A stretch of DNA of 64,000 nucleotides, taken from assembly GCF_052116145.1 (NCBI RefSeq), contig NZ_JBQKLQ010000001.1, forward strand, positions 806,001-870,000. Direction: 5' to 3'. The notes beneath the pieces are model-generated. The model saw only the letters and a list, made by a program, of their open reading frames with translations, was not told where the DNA came from and ran no database searches. The stretch comes from Fundicoccus sp052116145 (GTDB lineage: Bacteria; Bacillota; Bacilli; Lactobacillales; Aerococcaceae). Made by a program: the position numbers and the translations under genes. This document shows, one piece after another, positions 8,199-16,608 of this stretch; the stretch's first letter is position 1; each line of letters starts with the position of its first letter.

Positions 8199-8372
8199 CT
8201 AAAACTTTCTTTTACGAGCTGCTTCAGATTTCAATTTTCGTTTAACACTTGGTTTTTCATAATACTCGCGTTTACGAGCCTCTCTTAAAGTACCTGTTTT
8301 TGAAACGTTACGCTTGAAGCGACGAAGAGCGTCATCCAATGATTCGTTATCGCGAATAACTGTTTTTGACAT
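8199..8372 (-). CDS. rpsU: 30S ribosomal protein S21
   Basis: This 57-residue basic protein begins M-S-K-T-V-I-R-D-N-E-S-L-D-D-A-L-R-R-F-K, the diagnostic S21 N-terminus, and ends in a lysine/arginine-rich tail (A-A-R-K-R-K-F). It joins the small subunit near the anti-Shine-Dalgarno end of 16S rRNA. AGGGAGGGG precedes the ATG. In related bacteria rpsU is followed by yqeY and phoH. Here yqeY is a pseudogene and extra sequence separates it from phoH. Confidence 0.96.
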   Translation of the reverse strand: MSKTVIRDNESLDDALRRFKRNVSKTGTLREARKREYYEKPSVKRKLKSEAARKRKF

Positions 8373-8444
8373 ATGGTTCCCCTCCCTCCGAGCTTTTAGT
8401 AACCCTTCATTAGAAATAAAGTTTCTAAATAAAGTCCTTCTAAC

Positions 8445-8472
8445 ATTATAGCAAAAACCGAATCATTTTCAA
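8445..8472 (-). promoter_or_regulatory. Promoter of rpsU
   Basis: TTGAAA (8472-8467), a 16-base spacer and TATAAT (8450-8445) on the minus strand, about 70 bp upstream of the rpsU start. Confidence 0.65.
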
Positions 8473-8564
8473 GCTATTTTCCAAATGAATATGACGAATT
8501 TTAATATTTTTTTTAACTTTATTTGATAAATAGACTTGTTTTATTAAAAAATATAGTTTTCCCC

Positions 8565-9062
8565 TTATGGTACTGCATGATTTGCCGAAAGTTTGCTTGC
8601 ACATTCTCGGCATAATCCAAACACTTCAAATCGATGTGATTCAATCACAACTCCAGTTAAATCAGTCGTCACTTGTTGCATCGGACAAGCATCTAATAAT
8701 AGCGTTAAGCCACACTCACGACAAATAAAATGGTGATGATGATGATTTTCTACTTTCTTTTCATTTAATAAATAGCAGTCAAAACGGAAAAGTTGTTCTT
8801 GATTATATTCAGTTGATTCTAATAAACCAATTTCCACGAAGTCATAAATATTACGATACGTCGTATTATAACTCATCGTTGGATAACGTTCACTCATTTC
8901 TTGATGAATGTGAGTTGCACTTAAATAGCGTTGAGTTTGTGCGAACAGTTCGATGATTTCTTGTCGCTTTTTGGTTAATTTAAAGCCAGCTGCTTTTAAT
9001 TGTTTGATACCGGCAGTTACAAGTTCACTTGTTTGTGAAATTTGCTTGCTTTTTTCTTTCAT
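8565..9062 (-). CDS. Fur-family metalloregulator, Zur/PerR type
   Basis: This is a Fur-superfamily metal-responsive repressor. The winged-helix N-terminus contains the L-T-x-x-R-x-x-I pattern and S-Y-N-T-T-Y-R-N-I. A five-histidine run (107-111) and the structural zinc cysteines C114-x2-C117 and C151-x2-C154 follow, with an extra C126-P resembling Zur proteins. Three ATG codons lie in a row at 9068-9060. The third has the best spacing from AAGGAGCA, giving 165 residues. It is divergent from the next gene. Zur is favoured over Fur or PerR by the His run and C-P, but metal specificity cannot be settled from sequence alone. Confidence 0.85.
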   Translation of the reverse strand: MKEKSKQISQTSELVTAGIKQLKAAGFKLTKKRQEIIELFAQTQRYLSATHIHQEMSERYPTMSYNTTYRNIYDFVEIGLLESTEYNQEQLFRFDCYLLNEKKVENHHHHHFICRECGLTLLLDACPMQQVTTDLTGVVIESHRFEVFGLCRECASKLSANHAVP

Positions 9063-9068
9063 CATCAT

Positions 9069-9096
9069 TGCTCCTTTTTCATTTTATGCTATGATG
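9069..9096 (+). promoter_or_regulatory. Candidate promoter of the PPDK regulatory protein gene
   Basis: TTGCTC, a 16-base spacer and TATGAT on the plus strand, 25 bp upstream of the ATG at 9121. It overlaps the ribosome site of the divergent Fur-family gene. Confidence 0.45.
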
Positions 9097-9120
9097 TGAG
9101 AATAGAAGAGGAGGATTTGC

Positions 9121-9948
9121 ATGGATAAAAAAAATCAAACCTTACACTATTTTATTCTCTCAGATTCGATTGGTGAAACAGCACAGAAAGTAGCCAGAGC
9201 TGCCCTTGTGCATTTCCCATCAGCAAAAACAGTATTACACAAATATACTTTTATTTCAAATATTGAAAAAATCGATGAAATCACTCATGATGCGTTGAAA
9301 TATGATGGTTTATTATTTATGACAATTGCGAATTCGGAATTGGCTAAATACGTCGAACAAAAGTGTATTGAAACGGGATTGATTTGCTACAATCTCATTC
9401 AACCATTCACGTTAGAAATACAACGTCGTTTAGGTATCGAAGCAACGTCTTTAGCTGGTGCTCAACATGAACTGTCTGACGAGTATTTTGACCGTATTGA
9501 AGCAATGGAGTTTTGTATGAAATATGATGATGGAAAAGATCCTAAAGGGATTGGTGAAGCTGAAATCGTCTTGTTAGGCATTTCAAGAACCGGTAAAACA
9601 CCGCTCAGTATGTACTTAGCGACTCTAGGATATAAAGTATGTAATTTACCTTTAATACCTGAAAATGAATTGCCAGATATTCTTTTTGAAATTAACAAGT
9701 CGAAAATCATCGGCTTGACAAATAATGTTTCCGTAGTGAATAAACACAGAGAAATAAGAATGTTAGAATACGGTATTCCTGAAGGCTCTCGTTATGCTTC
9801 TTCTGAAAGAGTTCAACAGGAATTAGCTTATGCAGATGAAGTTTACCGTACATTAGGCTGTCCAGTCATCAACGTGGCAGATCGAAGTATTGAAGAATCA
9901 GCGCATATTATTTCAGAGATTATGAAACTTGTTCCCCTTTCCTTTTAA
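9121..9948 (+). CDS. Pyruvate,phosphate dikinase regulatory protein (DUF299)
   Basis: This bifunctional serine/threonine kinase and Pi-dependent phosphorylase uses ADP to inactivate, and phosphate to reactivate, PPDK or PEP synthase. The 275-residue length fits. The P-loop GISRTGKT is at 153-160, the N-terminal I-L-S-D-S-I-G-E-T (12-20) is typical of DUF299, and the C-terminal region contains the R-S-I-E-E motif. The ATG follows AGAGGAGG at ideal spacing. PPDK itself is not in the window. A strong terminator follows. Confidence 0.93.
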   Translation: MDKKNQTLHYFILSDSIGETAQKVARAALVHFPSAKTVLHKYTFISNIEKIDEITHDALKYDGLLFMTIANSELAKYVEQKCIETGLICYNLIQPFTLEIQRRLGIEATSLAGAQHELSDEYFDRIEAMEFCMKYDDGKDPKGIGEAEIVLLGISRTGKTPLSMYLATLGYKVCNLPLIPENELPDILFEINKSKIIGLTNNVSVVNKHREIRMLEYGIPEGSRYASSERVQQELAYADEVYRTLGCPVINVADRSIEESAHIISEIMKLVPLSF

Positions 9949-9956
9949 ACCCAAAT

Positions 9957-9999
9957 TAAAATCCCCTCAGTACTCAAATTGAGTACTGAGGGGATTTTA
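9957..9999. terminator. Bidirectional terminator
   Basis: A long perfect stem (AATCCCCTCAGTACTC and its complement, 5-base loop) is flanked by A-run and T-run. It serves the plus-strand PPDK regulator gene and the convergent nfo. Confidence 0.92.
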
Positions 10000-10001
10000 T
10001 A

Positions 10002-10892
10002 TTATTGTTCGATGATGTCAGTCATCAAGTTTGGATTGTAGGTCTGTGACTTAAGCATTTGAATTTCATGACGATAAGGCGCTACTTTCTTCTTTTCATT
10101 TAAAGGTAGCCAAGGGGTTTCTAATATTTTCGGAATATGAGTTAATTGCGGATGATGGACAATACGATTTAAAGTTTCAAAACCAATGCTTCCTTGCCCA
10201 ATGTTAGCATGACGATCTTTATGACTCTTAAAAGGATTCTTCGAGTCATTGATATGTAAAACTTTCAAACGATTTAAACCAATTATCTTATCAAAATCAT
10301 TTAATACGCCGTCTAAGTCATTGACAATGTCATAACCCGCATCATAGACATGGCAAGTATCCAGCGTGATGGATAATTTTTCATTATAGGTCACTCCATC
10401 AATGATACATGCTAATTCTTCAAAATTACGGCCAATTTCAGTACCTTTACCTGCCATGGTTTCTAAAGCGATTTGTGGTGTTTGCTCTGGGGTCAAAACT
10501 TCATTAAGTCCCCGAACAATTTGTGCAATACCACTATCTACTCCTTGTCCCACATGAGCACCAGGATGCATGGTAATCTGCTTCGCCCCGATATACTCTA
10601 CTCTTTCAATTTCTTGTCGTAAAAAATCTGTAGCAAATTCGAAATAACCTTCCTTAACTGTATTGCCTAAATTGATGATATAAGGAGCGTGAACCGTACA
10701 GAACTTAATGCCATGTTCAGCCATGAAAGCCTTCGCTTCTTCTAACCGGAACAACGAGACGTCTTTACGGCGCGTATTTTGCGGTGCTCCTGTATAAATC
10801 ATGAAAAGATTGGAGCCATATGACGCAGCTTCTTTAGCTGAACCTAACAACATTTCTTTTCCACTCATTGAAACATGGGAACCTAATAACAT
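10002..10892 (-). CDS. nfo: Endonuclease IV (AP endonuclease)
   Basis: Nfo cleaves DNA 5' to abasic sites in base-excision repair using three zinc ions. The 296-residue TIM-barrel protein shows the family motifs L-L-G-S-H-V-S at the start, T-M-H-P-G-A-H-V-G (about 108-116), L-E-T-M-A-G-K-G, L-D-T-C-H-V-Y-D-A-G and H-I-N-D-S-K. It starts at ATG 10892, 72 bp after aspS ends at 10965 on the same strand. Confidence 0.95.
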   Translation of the reverse strand: MLLGSHVSMSGKEMLLGSAKEAASYGSNLFMIYTGAPQNTRRKDVSLFRLEEAKAFMAEHGIKFCTVHAPYIINLGNTVKEGYFEFATDFLRQEIERVEYIGAKQITMHPGAHVGQGVDSGIAQIVRGLNEVLTPEQTPQIALETMAGKGTEIGRNFEELACIIDGVTYNEKLSITLDTCHVYDAGYDIVNDLDGVLNDFDKIIGLNRLKVLHINDSKNPFKSHKDRHANIGQGSIGFETLNRIVHHPQLTHIPKILETPWLPLNEKKKVAPYRHEIQMLKSQTYNPNLMTDIIEQ

Positions 10893-10964
10893 GAATGCAT
10901 TCTCCTTTTAACTATTATTCTAAATAATTTAACCCAACTAGACTATGCCAGTTGGGTAGTGTGT

Positions 10965-12746
10965 TTAGTCTTTTTGACTACGAATATTTAGGTGTAATTC
11001 ATTCAATTGACTGTTTTCTACATAACCAGGTGCACTTGATAATAGATCAACACCACGGCCTGTTTTAGGAAAAGCAATCACTTCACGAATGTTCGGTTCA
11101 TTTGCAAGTAACATTACTAAACGGTCCAAACCAAGAGCGAGTCCACCGTGCGGAGGGAAGCCGTATTCTAATGCATTTAATAAGAAGCCAAATTGCTCTT
11201 CTGCTTGTTGGCGAGTAAAGCCTACTAAGTCAAAGATTTGTTCTTGCATTTCAAGGGTGTGGATACGGATACTTCCGCCACCAATTTCATAACCATTCAA
11301 GACGATGTCATAAGCTTGAGCTAATGCTTCTGCTGGTTTTGCTTTCACAGCTGCTGGATCATCGTGTTGTGGTGCAGTAAACATATGGTGCATTGCGACA
11401 TAGCGCCCTTCTTCTTCGTCATATTCAAACATTGGCCAGTCTGTAACCCATAAAAATTCTAAAGCATTCGGATCAAACAGCTGATGTTTTTTTGCTAAGT
11501 GAACACGTAACTCACCTAATGAAGCGGCCACTACCTCTGCTTTGTCTGCTACGAAAAATAGAATATCACCCACTGACGCATTCAGACGGTCAGTGATTAA
11601 TTTACTTTCTTCTTCTCCCGCAAAGAACTTAGCAATTGGTCCGTTAAAGCCTTCTTCAGTGACTTTTAACCAAGCTAAACCTTTCGCTCCGTATGGTTTA
11701 ACAATATCAATTAACCCATCTGCTGTCTTACGAGTATAGGCATCGGCTTGTCCTTTTAAGTTAATTGCTTTGACCTGACCGCCACTCTGTGCGACCGATT
11801 TAAAGACACCAAATTCTGATGTTTCTGCCATATCTGTAAAATCAACCAATTTCATTTCAAAACGAATATCTGGTTTATCCACTCCGTACTCAGCCATGGC
11901 TTTCTCGTATGTCATCGTTGGGAAGGCTTCTATCAGTTCGATTCCTTTAGTTGCTTTAACAACTTCTTTTAACATTTCTTCTGTTAAGCTTTGAATCTCA
12001 GCTTGAGATAAGAAACTTGTTTCTAAATCGACTTGAGTAAACTCTGGTTGACGATCTCCACGTAAATCTTCGTCACGGAAACAACGAACGATTTGATAGT
12101 AACGGTCAAATCCTGCACCCATTAATAATTGTTTAAATAATTGTGGCGATTGTGGTAAGGCGTAAAACTTGCCTGCTTCACGGCGAGTTGGCACTAAATA
12201 GTCACGTGCACCCTCTGGGGTTGATTTTGTTAAGTAAGGTGTTTCTACATCAATAAAGTCTAATTGATCTAAGTAGTTACGAATCGCACGCGTTACTTGA
12301 TGTCTTAGTTTTAAATTGTTATACATTTTCGGACGTCGTAAATCTAATACACGATTACGTAAACGTACTTCTTCGTCAGCATCTAAATCATCTTCGATAT
12401 ATATAGGTGGTGTTTTAGATTTGGCTAATAAAGTCAGTTCTTCCGCGAACAATTCATAATGTCCTGTTGGAATTTTAGGGTTGATTTGAGTTGCTTCACG
12501 TTCTTTAAGTGTACCTGTTACTTCAATTACATATTCACTACGTAATTTATCAGCTGTTTCCATCTCGTCGCTGCTTAAATATTCAGCATTAAAGACTACT
12601 TGACAAAAGCCTTCACGATCACGTAAATCCGCAAATATTACACCACCAAGGTCACGACGCTTTTGAACCCAACCTTTTAACGTAATCGTTTGACCGACTA
12701 AAGATGGTTCGATTAATCCACAGTATACTGTTCTTTGCTTACTCAT
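10965..12746 (-). CDS. aspS: Aspartyl-tRNA synthetase
   Basis: A class II synthetase of 593 residues of the bacterial type. It has an N-terminal OB-fold anticodon-binding domain, motif 2 F-R-D-E-D-L-R-G-D-R-Q-P-E-F-T-Q, a GAD insertion domain (about 290-420) and motif 3 G-L-A-L-G-L-D-R-L near 535. It charges tRNA-Asp. Its ATG overlaps the hisS stop by one base (shared position 12746), so the two are one operon controlled by the T-box upstream of hisS. Confidence 0.97.
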   Translation of the reverse strand: MSKQRTVYCGLIEPSLVGQTITLKGWVQKRRDLGGVIFADLRDREGFCQVVFNAEYLSSDEMETADKLRSEYVIEVTGTLKEREATQINPKIPTGHYELFAEELTLLAKSKTPPIYIEDDLDADEEVRLRNRVLDLRRPKMYNNLKLRHQVTRAIRNYLDQLDFIDVETPYLTKSTPEGARDYLVPTRREAGKFYALPQSPQLFKQLLMGAGFDRYYQIVRCFRDEDLRGDRQPEFTQVDLETSFLSQAEIQSLTEEMLKEVVKATKGIELIEAFPTMTYEKAMAEYGVDKPDIRFEMKLVDFTDMAETSEFGVFKSVAQSGGQVKAINLKGQADAYTRKTADGLIDIVKPYGAKGLAWLKVTEEGFNGPIAKFFAGEEESKLITDRLNASVGDILFFVADKAEVVAASLGELRVHLAKKHQLFDPNALEFLWVTDWPMFEYDEEEGRYVAMHHMFTAPQHDDPAAVKAKPAEALAQAYDIVLNGYEIGGGSIRIHTLEMQEQIFDLVGFTRQQAEEQFGFLLNALEYGFPPHGGLALGLDRLVMLLANEPNIREVIAFPKTGRGVDLLSSAPGYVENSQLNELHLNIRSQKD

Positions 12747-14071
12747 TATAATTCTCCTCTAAAATATTTATCTATTTCACTCGTGTCAACTGTCGCACGG
12801 CGGTAAACCCCTGAGAAATCTTTTAATATTTCATCCAGTTTCACAGTCGATTGTTTACCATTTTCTTGATTTTTTAATTGAACAACTTGTTGTTCCACTT
12901 CATTATCTCCGACAGTCATTACCAATTTAGCTTGAAGCTTTGCAGCAGTTTTAAATTGTGACTTCATGCTACGTCCTAAGTAGTCACGTTCTGCTAACAG
13001 ACCTTCTGTTCTAGCTGCTTGCACAAGTTGTAAAGCCATCACATTACTTGCTTCGCCTAAGCCCATTACGTAAACATCTAATGGTTCTTCAGTAGGAATG
13101 TCAACTTCTTGTTCTTCCAATAGAAGCATTAAGCGTTCAACACCCATTGCAAAACCAAAGCCTGGTGCAGATGGTCCACCTAATTGTTCGACTAATCCGT
13201 CGTAACGTCCACCACCACAGACTGTTGATTGTGATCCAATCGTATCGTCTTCGACAACAATTTCAAAAATTGTATCTTGATAATAGTCCAAACCCCTAAC
13301 GATTAACGGATTGATTTCAAATGGAATATCCAGTGCCTTCAACATGGTTTGCACTTGGCTAAAGTGTGTTTGACTCTCTTCACTTAAAAACTCTAAAATC
13401 ACAGGTGCGTCTGCTACTAACTCTTTATCTTTAGGATCTTTACTGTCTAAAATTCTTAATGGATTATCAGATAATCTACGTTGTGAGTCCGCACTTAATT
13501 GATCTTGTATTGGTGTGAAATAAGCAACAAGTGCTTCACGGTATGCCGCTCTTGCTTCTGGCTTACCTAATGAGTTCAATTGAATTGATAATTTTTCAAT
13601 ACCTAACTCTTGGAAGTAATCCCATGCTAAAGCAATACTTTCAGCATCAGTTGCAGGATTTCTACTACCAAATACTTCTACACCAATTTGGTTAAATTGA
13701 CGTTGACGTCCTGCTTGGGGTCTTTCGTAACGGAACATTGGCCCCATATAGTAAACTTTTAAAGGTTGTGGATGCTCTGGTCCAAATAACTTGTGTTCAA
13801 CATAAGCCCTTACTACAGGAGCAGTACCTTCTGGTCTTAAAGCTAAGCGACGATCTCCTTTATCCATAAAATCATACATTTCTTTAGAAACAATATCCGA
13901 TGTATCCCCAACAGTACGACTAAATAAGTCGAAAGCTTCAAACATCGGTGTACGAATTTCTCTAAATTGGTAAGTGTCAAATACAGCTCTTGCTGAATCT
14001 TCAACGAATTGCCATTTATAAGAGTTTTGAGGCAGAATATCTTCTGTCCCTTTCATTTTTTGAATTAACAT
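12746..14071 (-). CDS. hisS: Histidyl-tRNA synthetase
   Basis: A class II synthetase of 441 residues. Motif 2 appears as F-R-Y-E-R-P-Q-A-G-R-Q-R-Q-F, the histidine-specific motif as G-L-D-Y-Y-Q-D-T-I-F-E, and motif 3 as G-F-G-F-A-M-G-V-E-R-L. A C-terminal anticodon-binding domain follows. It is the first gene of hisS-aspS and is preceded by a T-box leader. The ATG has AGGAGG just upstream. Confidence 0.97.
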   Translation of the reverse strand: MLIQKMKGTEDILPQNSYKWQFVEDSARAVFDTYQFREIRTPMFEAFDLFSRTVGDTSDIVSKEMYDFMDKGDRRLALRPEGTAPVVRAYVEHKLFGPEHPQPLKVYYMGPMFRYERPQAGRQRQFNQIGVEVFGSRNPATDAESIALAWDYFQELGIEKLSIQLNSLGKPEARAAYREALVAYFTPIQDQLSADSQRRLSDNPLRILDSKDPKDKELVADAPVILEFLSEESQTHFSQVQTMLKALDIPFEINPLIVRGLDYYQDTIFEIVVEDDTIGSQSTVCGGGRYDGLVEQLGGPSAPGFGFAMGVERLMLLLEEQEVDIPTEEPLDVYVMGLGEASNVMALQLVQAARTEGLLAERDYLGRSMKSQFKTAAKLQAKLVMTVGDNEVEQQVVQLKNQENGKQSTVKLDEILKDFSGVYRRATVDTSEIDKYFRGEL

Positions 14072-14090
14072 AATTTTCCTCCTGAATATA

Positions 14091-14330
14091 AAAAAAGCGC
14101 CTATGACGAATAATTGTCATAGGACGCGGAAATTTGCGTGGTACCACCTAAATTTGTAATGTATCATTACCTCTAACCTTAACGCGGTGAACGGAGTAAC
14201 TTTTAACTACTCTTCTCCGTAGTGTCTTCATTAAGTCTCGCACCCTTGCAGCCTTCGGGGATTGCTCTCTAAAATTTCGCCTTAATTACTTATCTACTTC
14301 ATCGAATAAACTATGATTTACTATAGGTTA
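14091..14330 (-). promoter_or_regulatory. T-box riboswitch controlling hisS-aspS
   Basis: The minus strand carries the T-box core AGGTGGTACCACGC (14150-14137), followed by a terminator hairpin (GCGTCCTATGAC and its partner) and a T-run ending at 14091. Upstream lie a G-rich hairpin region (14270-14240) and a candidate specifier segment reading GAAGACACTACG. In it GAC (Asp) and CAC (His) overlap at 14226-14222, matching the two enzymes encoded. tRNA-dependent antitermination is inferred from the family. Confidence 0.9.
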
Positions 14331-14602
14331 CTGATTTTAGTCCATAAAGTCAAGTAATTTTCTTAGTAAAATTTAATTATTCATTCGACTTACCATTTAT
14401 CTTTCTCGCTGTCAGATTATTATTCCTATTTTGTTGGACAGATTAGCCATCGTTTGAAAGCGGTTTATATCATCTGCTTGTCAGTTGTGTTACCGTTAAA
14501 TGACAGATGAAGAGGATGTTTGAATTCAACGCTATAAGTTTATATAATAAGCTTATGTTTTTAATAAGGTTTTCATGAAAAGGAGGGATTTACATCCAAC
14601 TG
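14331..14602. other. Intergenic region between the divergent hisS leader and the amidase gene
   Basis: About 270 bp separating divergent transcripts. It holds the amidase promoter (14520-14548) and an AAGGAGGG ribosome site (14580-14587). I see no gene or other strong structure. Confidence 0.6.
14520..14548 (+). promoter_or_regulatory. Promoter of the amidase gene
   Basis: TTGAAT, a 17-base spacer and TATAAT on the plus strand, 55 bp before the coding start. Confidence 0.65.
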
Positions 14603-15994
14603 ATGCGTCAGTTTTTTAAAATTGTGTTCTCTCGCAACTATTTCCCTCCATTGCTAACAGTCACTATTTTTCTAATCAGTGCATTGAGTATTTCAGTCCT
14701 GCTATCGAACACCGCATTAATTATCGAACGTGACAATGTAATTGTAAGAACGGAGCCGGCAACAAACTCTCAAGCCTTGTTGCAATTGGAAAGTAATACC
14801 GAAGTGAATATTCTAACCAATCGCAATGGCTGGTACAAAGTTCGTGTTGATGGAAGAACGGAAGGCTGGATACCTCAATGGTTATTAGAGTCCACTTCTT
14901 TAGAATCAGATCAAAATATGGCGGCACAAATTTTGATTAATACCCCTATTTATTCTAGTCAAGACGAAACGACCGAACAAATCATAACAGTTGAAACTGG
15001 CACTTATCTATTTGTTCAAAACGAAGCGAATGGTTGGTTACTTGTATCCTTTGAAAATCAATACGGTTATATCCCCACTCGTCTCGTTAATCTTGTACCT
15101 GCTGAATCAGTAATAGATGAAGAGGATGCGCTTGATGTTGTTGAAACGCAACCGGTGTACAACCGTGATGAGTTGGAAAAGCAAAGGGCTCAAGCTGAAA
15201 AAGCTGTAGTTATTCGTTCAAATGAAGAACCTCTATTAACTGAAGCCGCTGTTGATTCAGAAATCATTTATTATGCACTATATAATCAGATGTTTACACT
15301 GATTGAGACAATCGAAGATGCAAATGGTAATGAATTTTATTTAGTTGAAGATGATGATGGTATTCGAGGATATCTTGATTCTATCCGTGTGTCAGTTTCA
15401 AGTTACTCACTTGGACACGTGGATTGGCCTATTGCAAACAGCTTAGCACAAGCCACGATTATGTTGGATCCTGGTCATGGCGGGGAGGATTCTGGCGCAA
15501 CCAATGCTAACAGTACTGCTTATGAAAAATCTGCCACATTTGATACGGCTATGGCTTTGAAAGCTCAGCTTGAAGCTGAGGGAGCAACTGTGATGTTGAC
15601 ACGACCGACCGATGTCTTTGTTGACTTAGAAGAGCGTGCTGAGGCAAGTAACTTGAATCAAGTCGATGCTTTTATTAGCCTGCATTACGATGGGTCTGAA
15701 GATCCTACTTGGAGCGGAACAACAACCTATTATTACCACGAAGCAGACGAAAGTTTAGCACAAGCAATTAATCAAAGTATCACACCATTACCTTTAGAAA
15801 ATGTTGGGGTAATGTTTGGTAACTACCATGTTTTACGTGAAAATACTCGTCCAAGTATCCTTTTAGAATTAGGATATATGAGTAATCAAAATGACTTACA
15901 ATATATTTTCAGCGAGAACTACCATGAATTAGTTGCTTCAGCAATTACGGACGGTTTGCTTAATTACTTCGAGCAAGTCCAAGCTTTAAGATAG
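14603..15994 (+). CDS. N-acetylmuramoyl-L-alanine amidase with SH3b repeats
   Basis: This secreted or membrane-anchored peptidoglycan hydrolase cleaves the MurNAc-L-Ala bond. Residues about 15-38 form a signal anchor. Three SH3b cell-wall-binding repeats follow (about 40-95, 105-165 and 195-262), then an Amidase_3 zinc domain (about 285-460). That domain has M-L-D-P-G-H-G-G, the metal glutamate in Y-E-K-S-A-T, S-L-H-Y-D and the catalytic E in L-L-E-L-G-Y-M. The ATG sits an unusually long 15 bases from AAGGAGGG; no better ATG/GTG/TTG start lies between. It stands alone between the hisS leader and a terminator shared with dtd. Confidence 0.92.
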   Translation: MRQFFKIVFSRNYFPPLLTVTIFLISALSISVLLSNTALIIERDNVIVRTEPATNSQALLQLESNTEVNILTNRNGWYKVRVDGRTEGWIPQWLLESTSLESDQNMAAQILINTPIYSSQDETTEQIITVETGTYLFVQNEANGWLLVSFENQYGYIPTRLVNLVPAESVIDEEDALDVVETQPVYNRDELEKQRAQAEKAVVIRSNEEPLLTEAAVDSEIIYYALYNQMFTLIETIEDANGNEFYLVEDDDGIRGYLDSIRVSVSSYSLGHVDWPIANSLAQATIMLDPGHGGEDSGATNANSTAYEKSATFDTAMALKAQLEAEGATVMLTRPTDVFVDLEERAEASNLNQVDAFISLHYDGSEDPTWSGTTTYYYHEADESLAQAINQSITPLPLENVGVMFGNYHVLRENTRPSILLELGYMSNQNDLQYIFSENYHELVASAITDGLLNYFEQVQALR

Positions 15995-16098
15995 TCTATC
16001 CATTTTATCAGACATTAGACGATGAGTCTGACTCAATAACGCCACTTAGATCAAGTAGCTCTTCTGTTGACTCATCGATTTATTGAAATCTAGCAAAC

Positions 16099-16146
16099 AA
16101 ATAAACCTTCATCCGGAGTATTTACTCTGGATGAAGGTTTATTTTT
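16099..16146. terminator. Bidirectional terminator between amidase and dtd
   Basis: AAATAAACCTTCATCCGGAGT pairs with the following CTGGATGAAGGTTTATTT around a short loop. A/T runs on both sides let it stop both converging transcripts. Confidence 0.9.
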
Positions 16147-16591
16147 ATGGCTTTTTTGAATCGATTAAAACAGTGACTGGCCCATCGTTTAGAATGGATA
16201 CTTGCATCATTGCTCCGAAACGTCCAGTTTCAACTTTGAAGCCTTGATTTTTTAATTGGTCATTGAAATAATCATAAAGCGCTTCTGCTTGTTCTGGTCT
16301 TGCTGAATCGGTAAAGCTTGGTCGATTACCTTTACGTGTATTCGCAAATAAGGTGAATTGACTAATTGATAAGATTTCGCCACCTACCTGGCTTAATGAT
16401 AAATTCATCTTGTCATCTTCGTCTTCGAAAATACGCATTTTAGCAATTTTACGAGCACAATATTCTGCATCTTCTTCAGTATCTTCATGGGTTACTCCCA
16501 CTAATAAAACAAAGCCTTTTTCGATTTGACCTGTAATTTCTTGATCAATCGTTACCGAACTTTGCAAACTTTTCTGGATTACAACTCTCAT
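16145..16591 (-). CDS. dtd: D-aminoacyl-tRNA deacylase
   Basis: Dtd hydrolyses D-amino acids wrongly attached to tRNA. The 148-residue protein has the start M-R-V-V-I-Q-K, the S-Q-F-T-L-F-A motif (about 77-83) and the C-terminal G-P-V-T-V-L-I-D-S (136-144). Those two are the cross-subunit active-site motifs. It follows rel on the same strand with a 17-bp gap, the usual rel-dtd pairing. Confidence 0.96.
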   Translation of the reverse strand: MRVVIQKSLQSSVTIDQEITGQIEKGFVLLVGVTHEDTEEDAEYCARKIAKMRIFEDEDDKMNLSLSQVGGEILSISQFTLFANTRKGNRPSFTDSARPEQAEALYDYFNDQLKNQGFKVETGRFGAMMQVSILNDGPVTVLIDSKKP

Positions 16592-16608
16592 AGAAACGCC
16601 CTTTCAGT

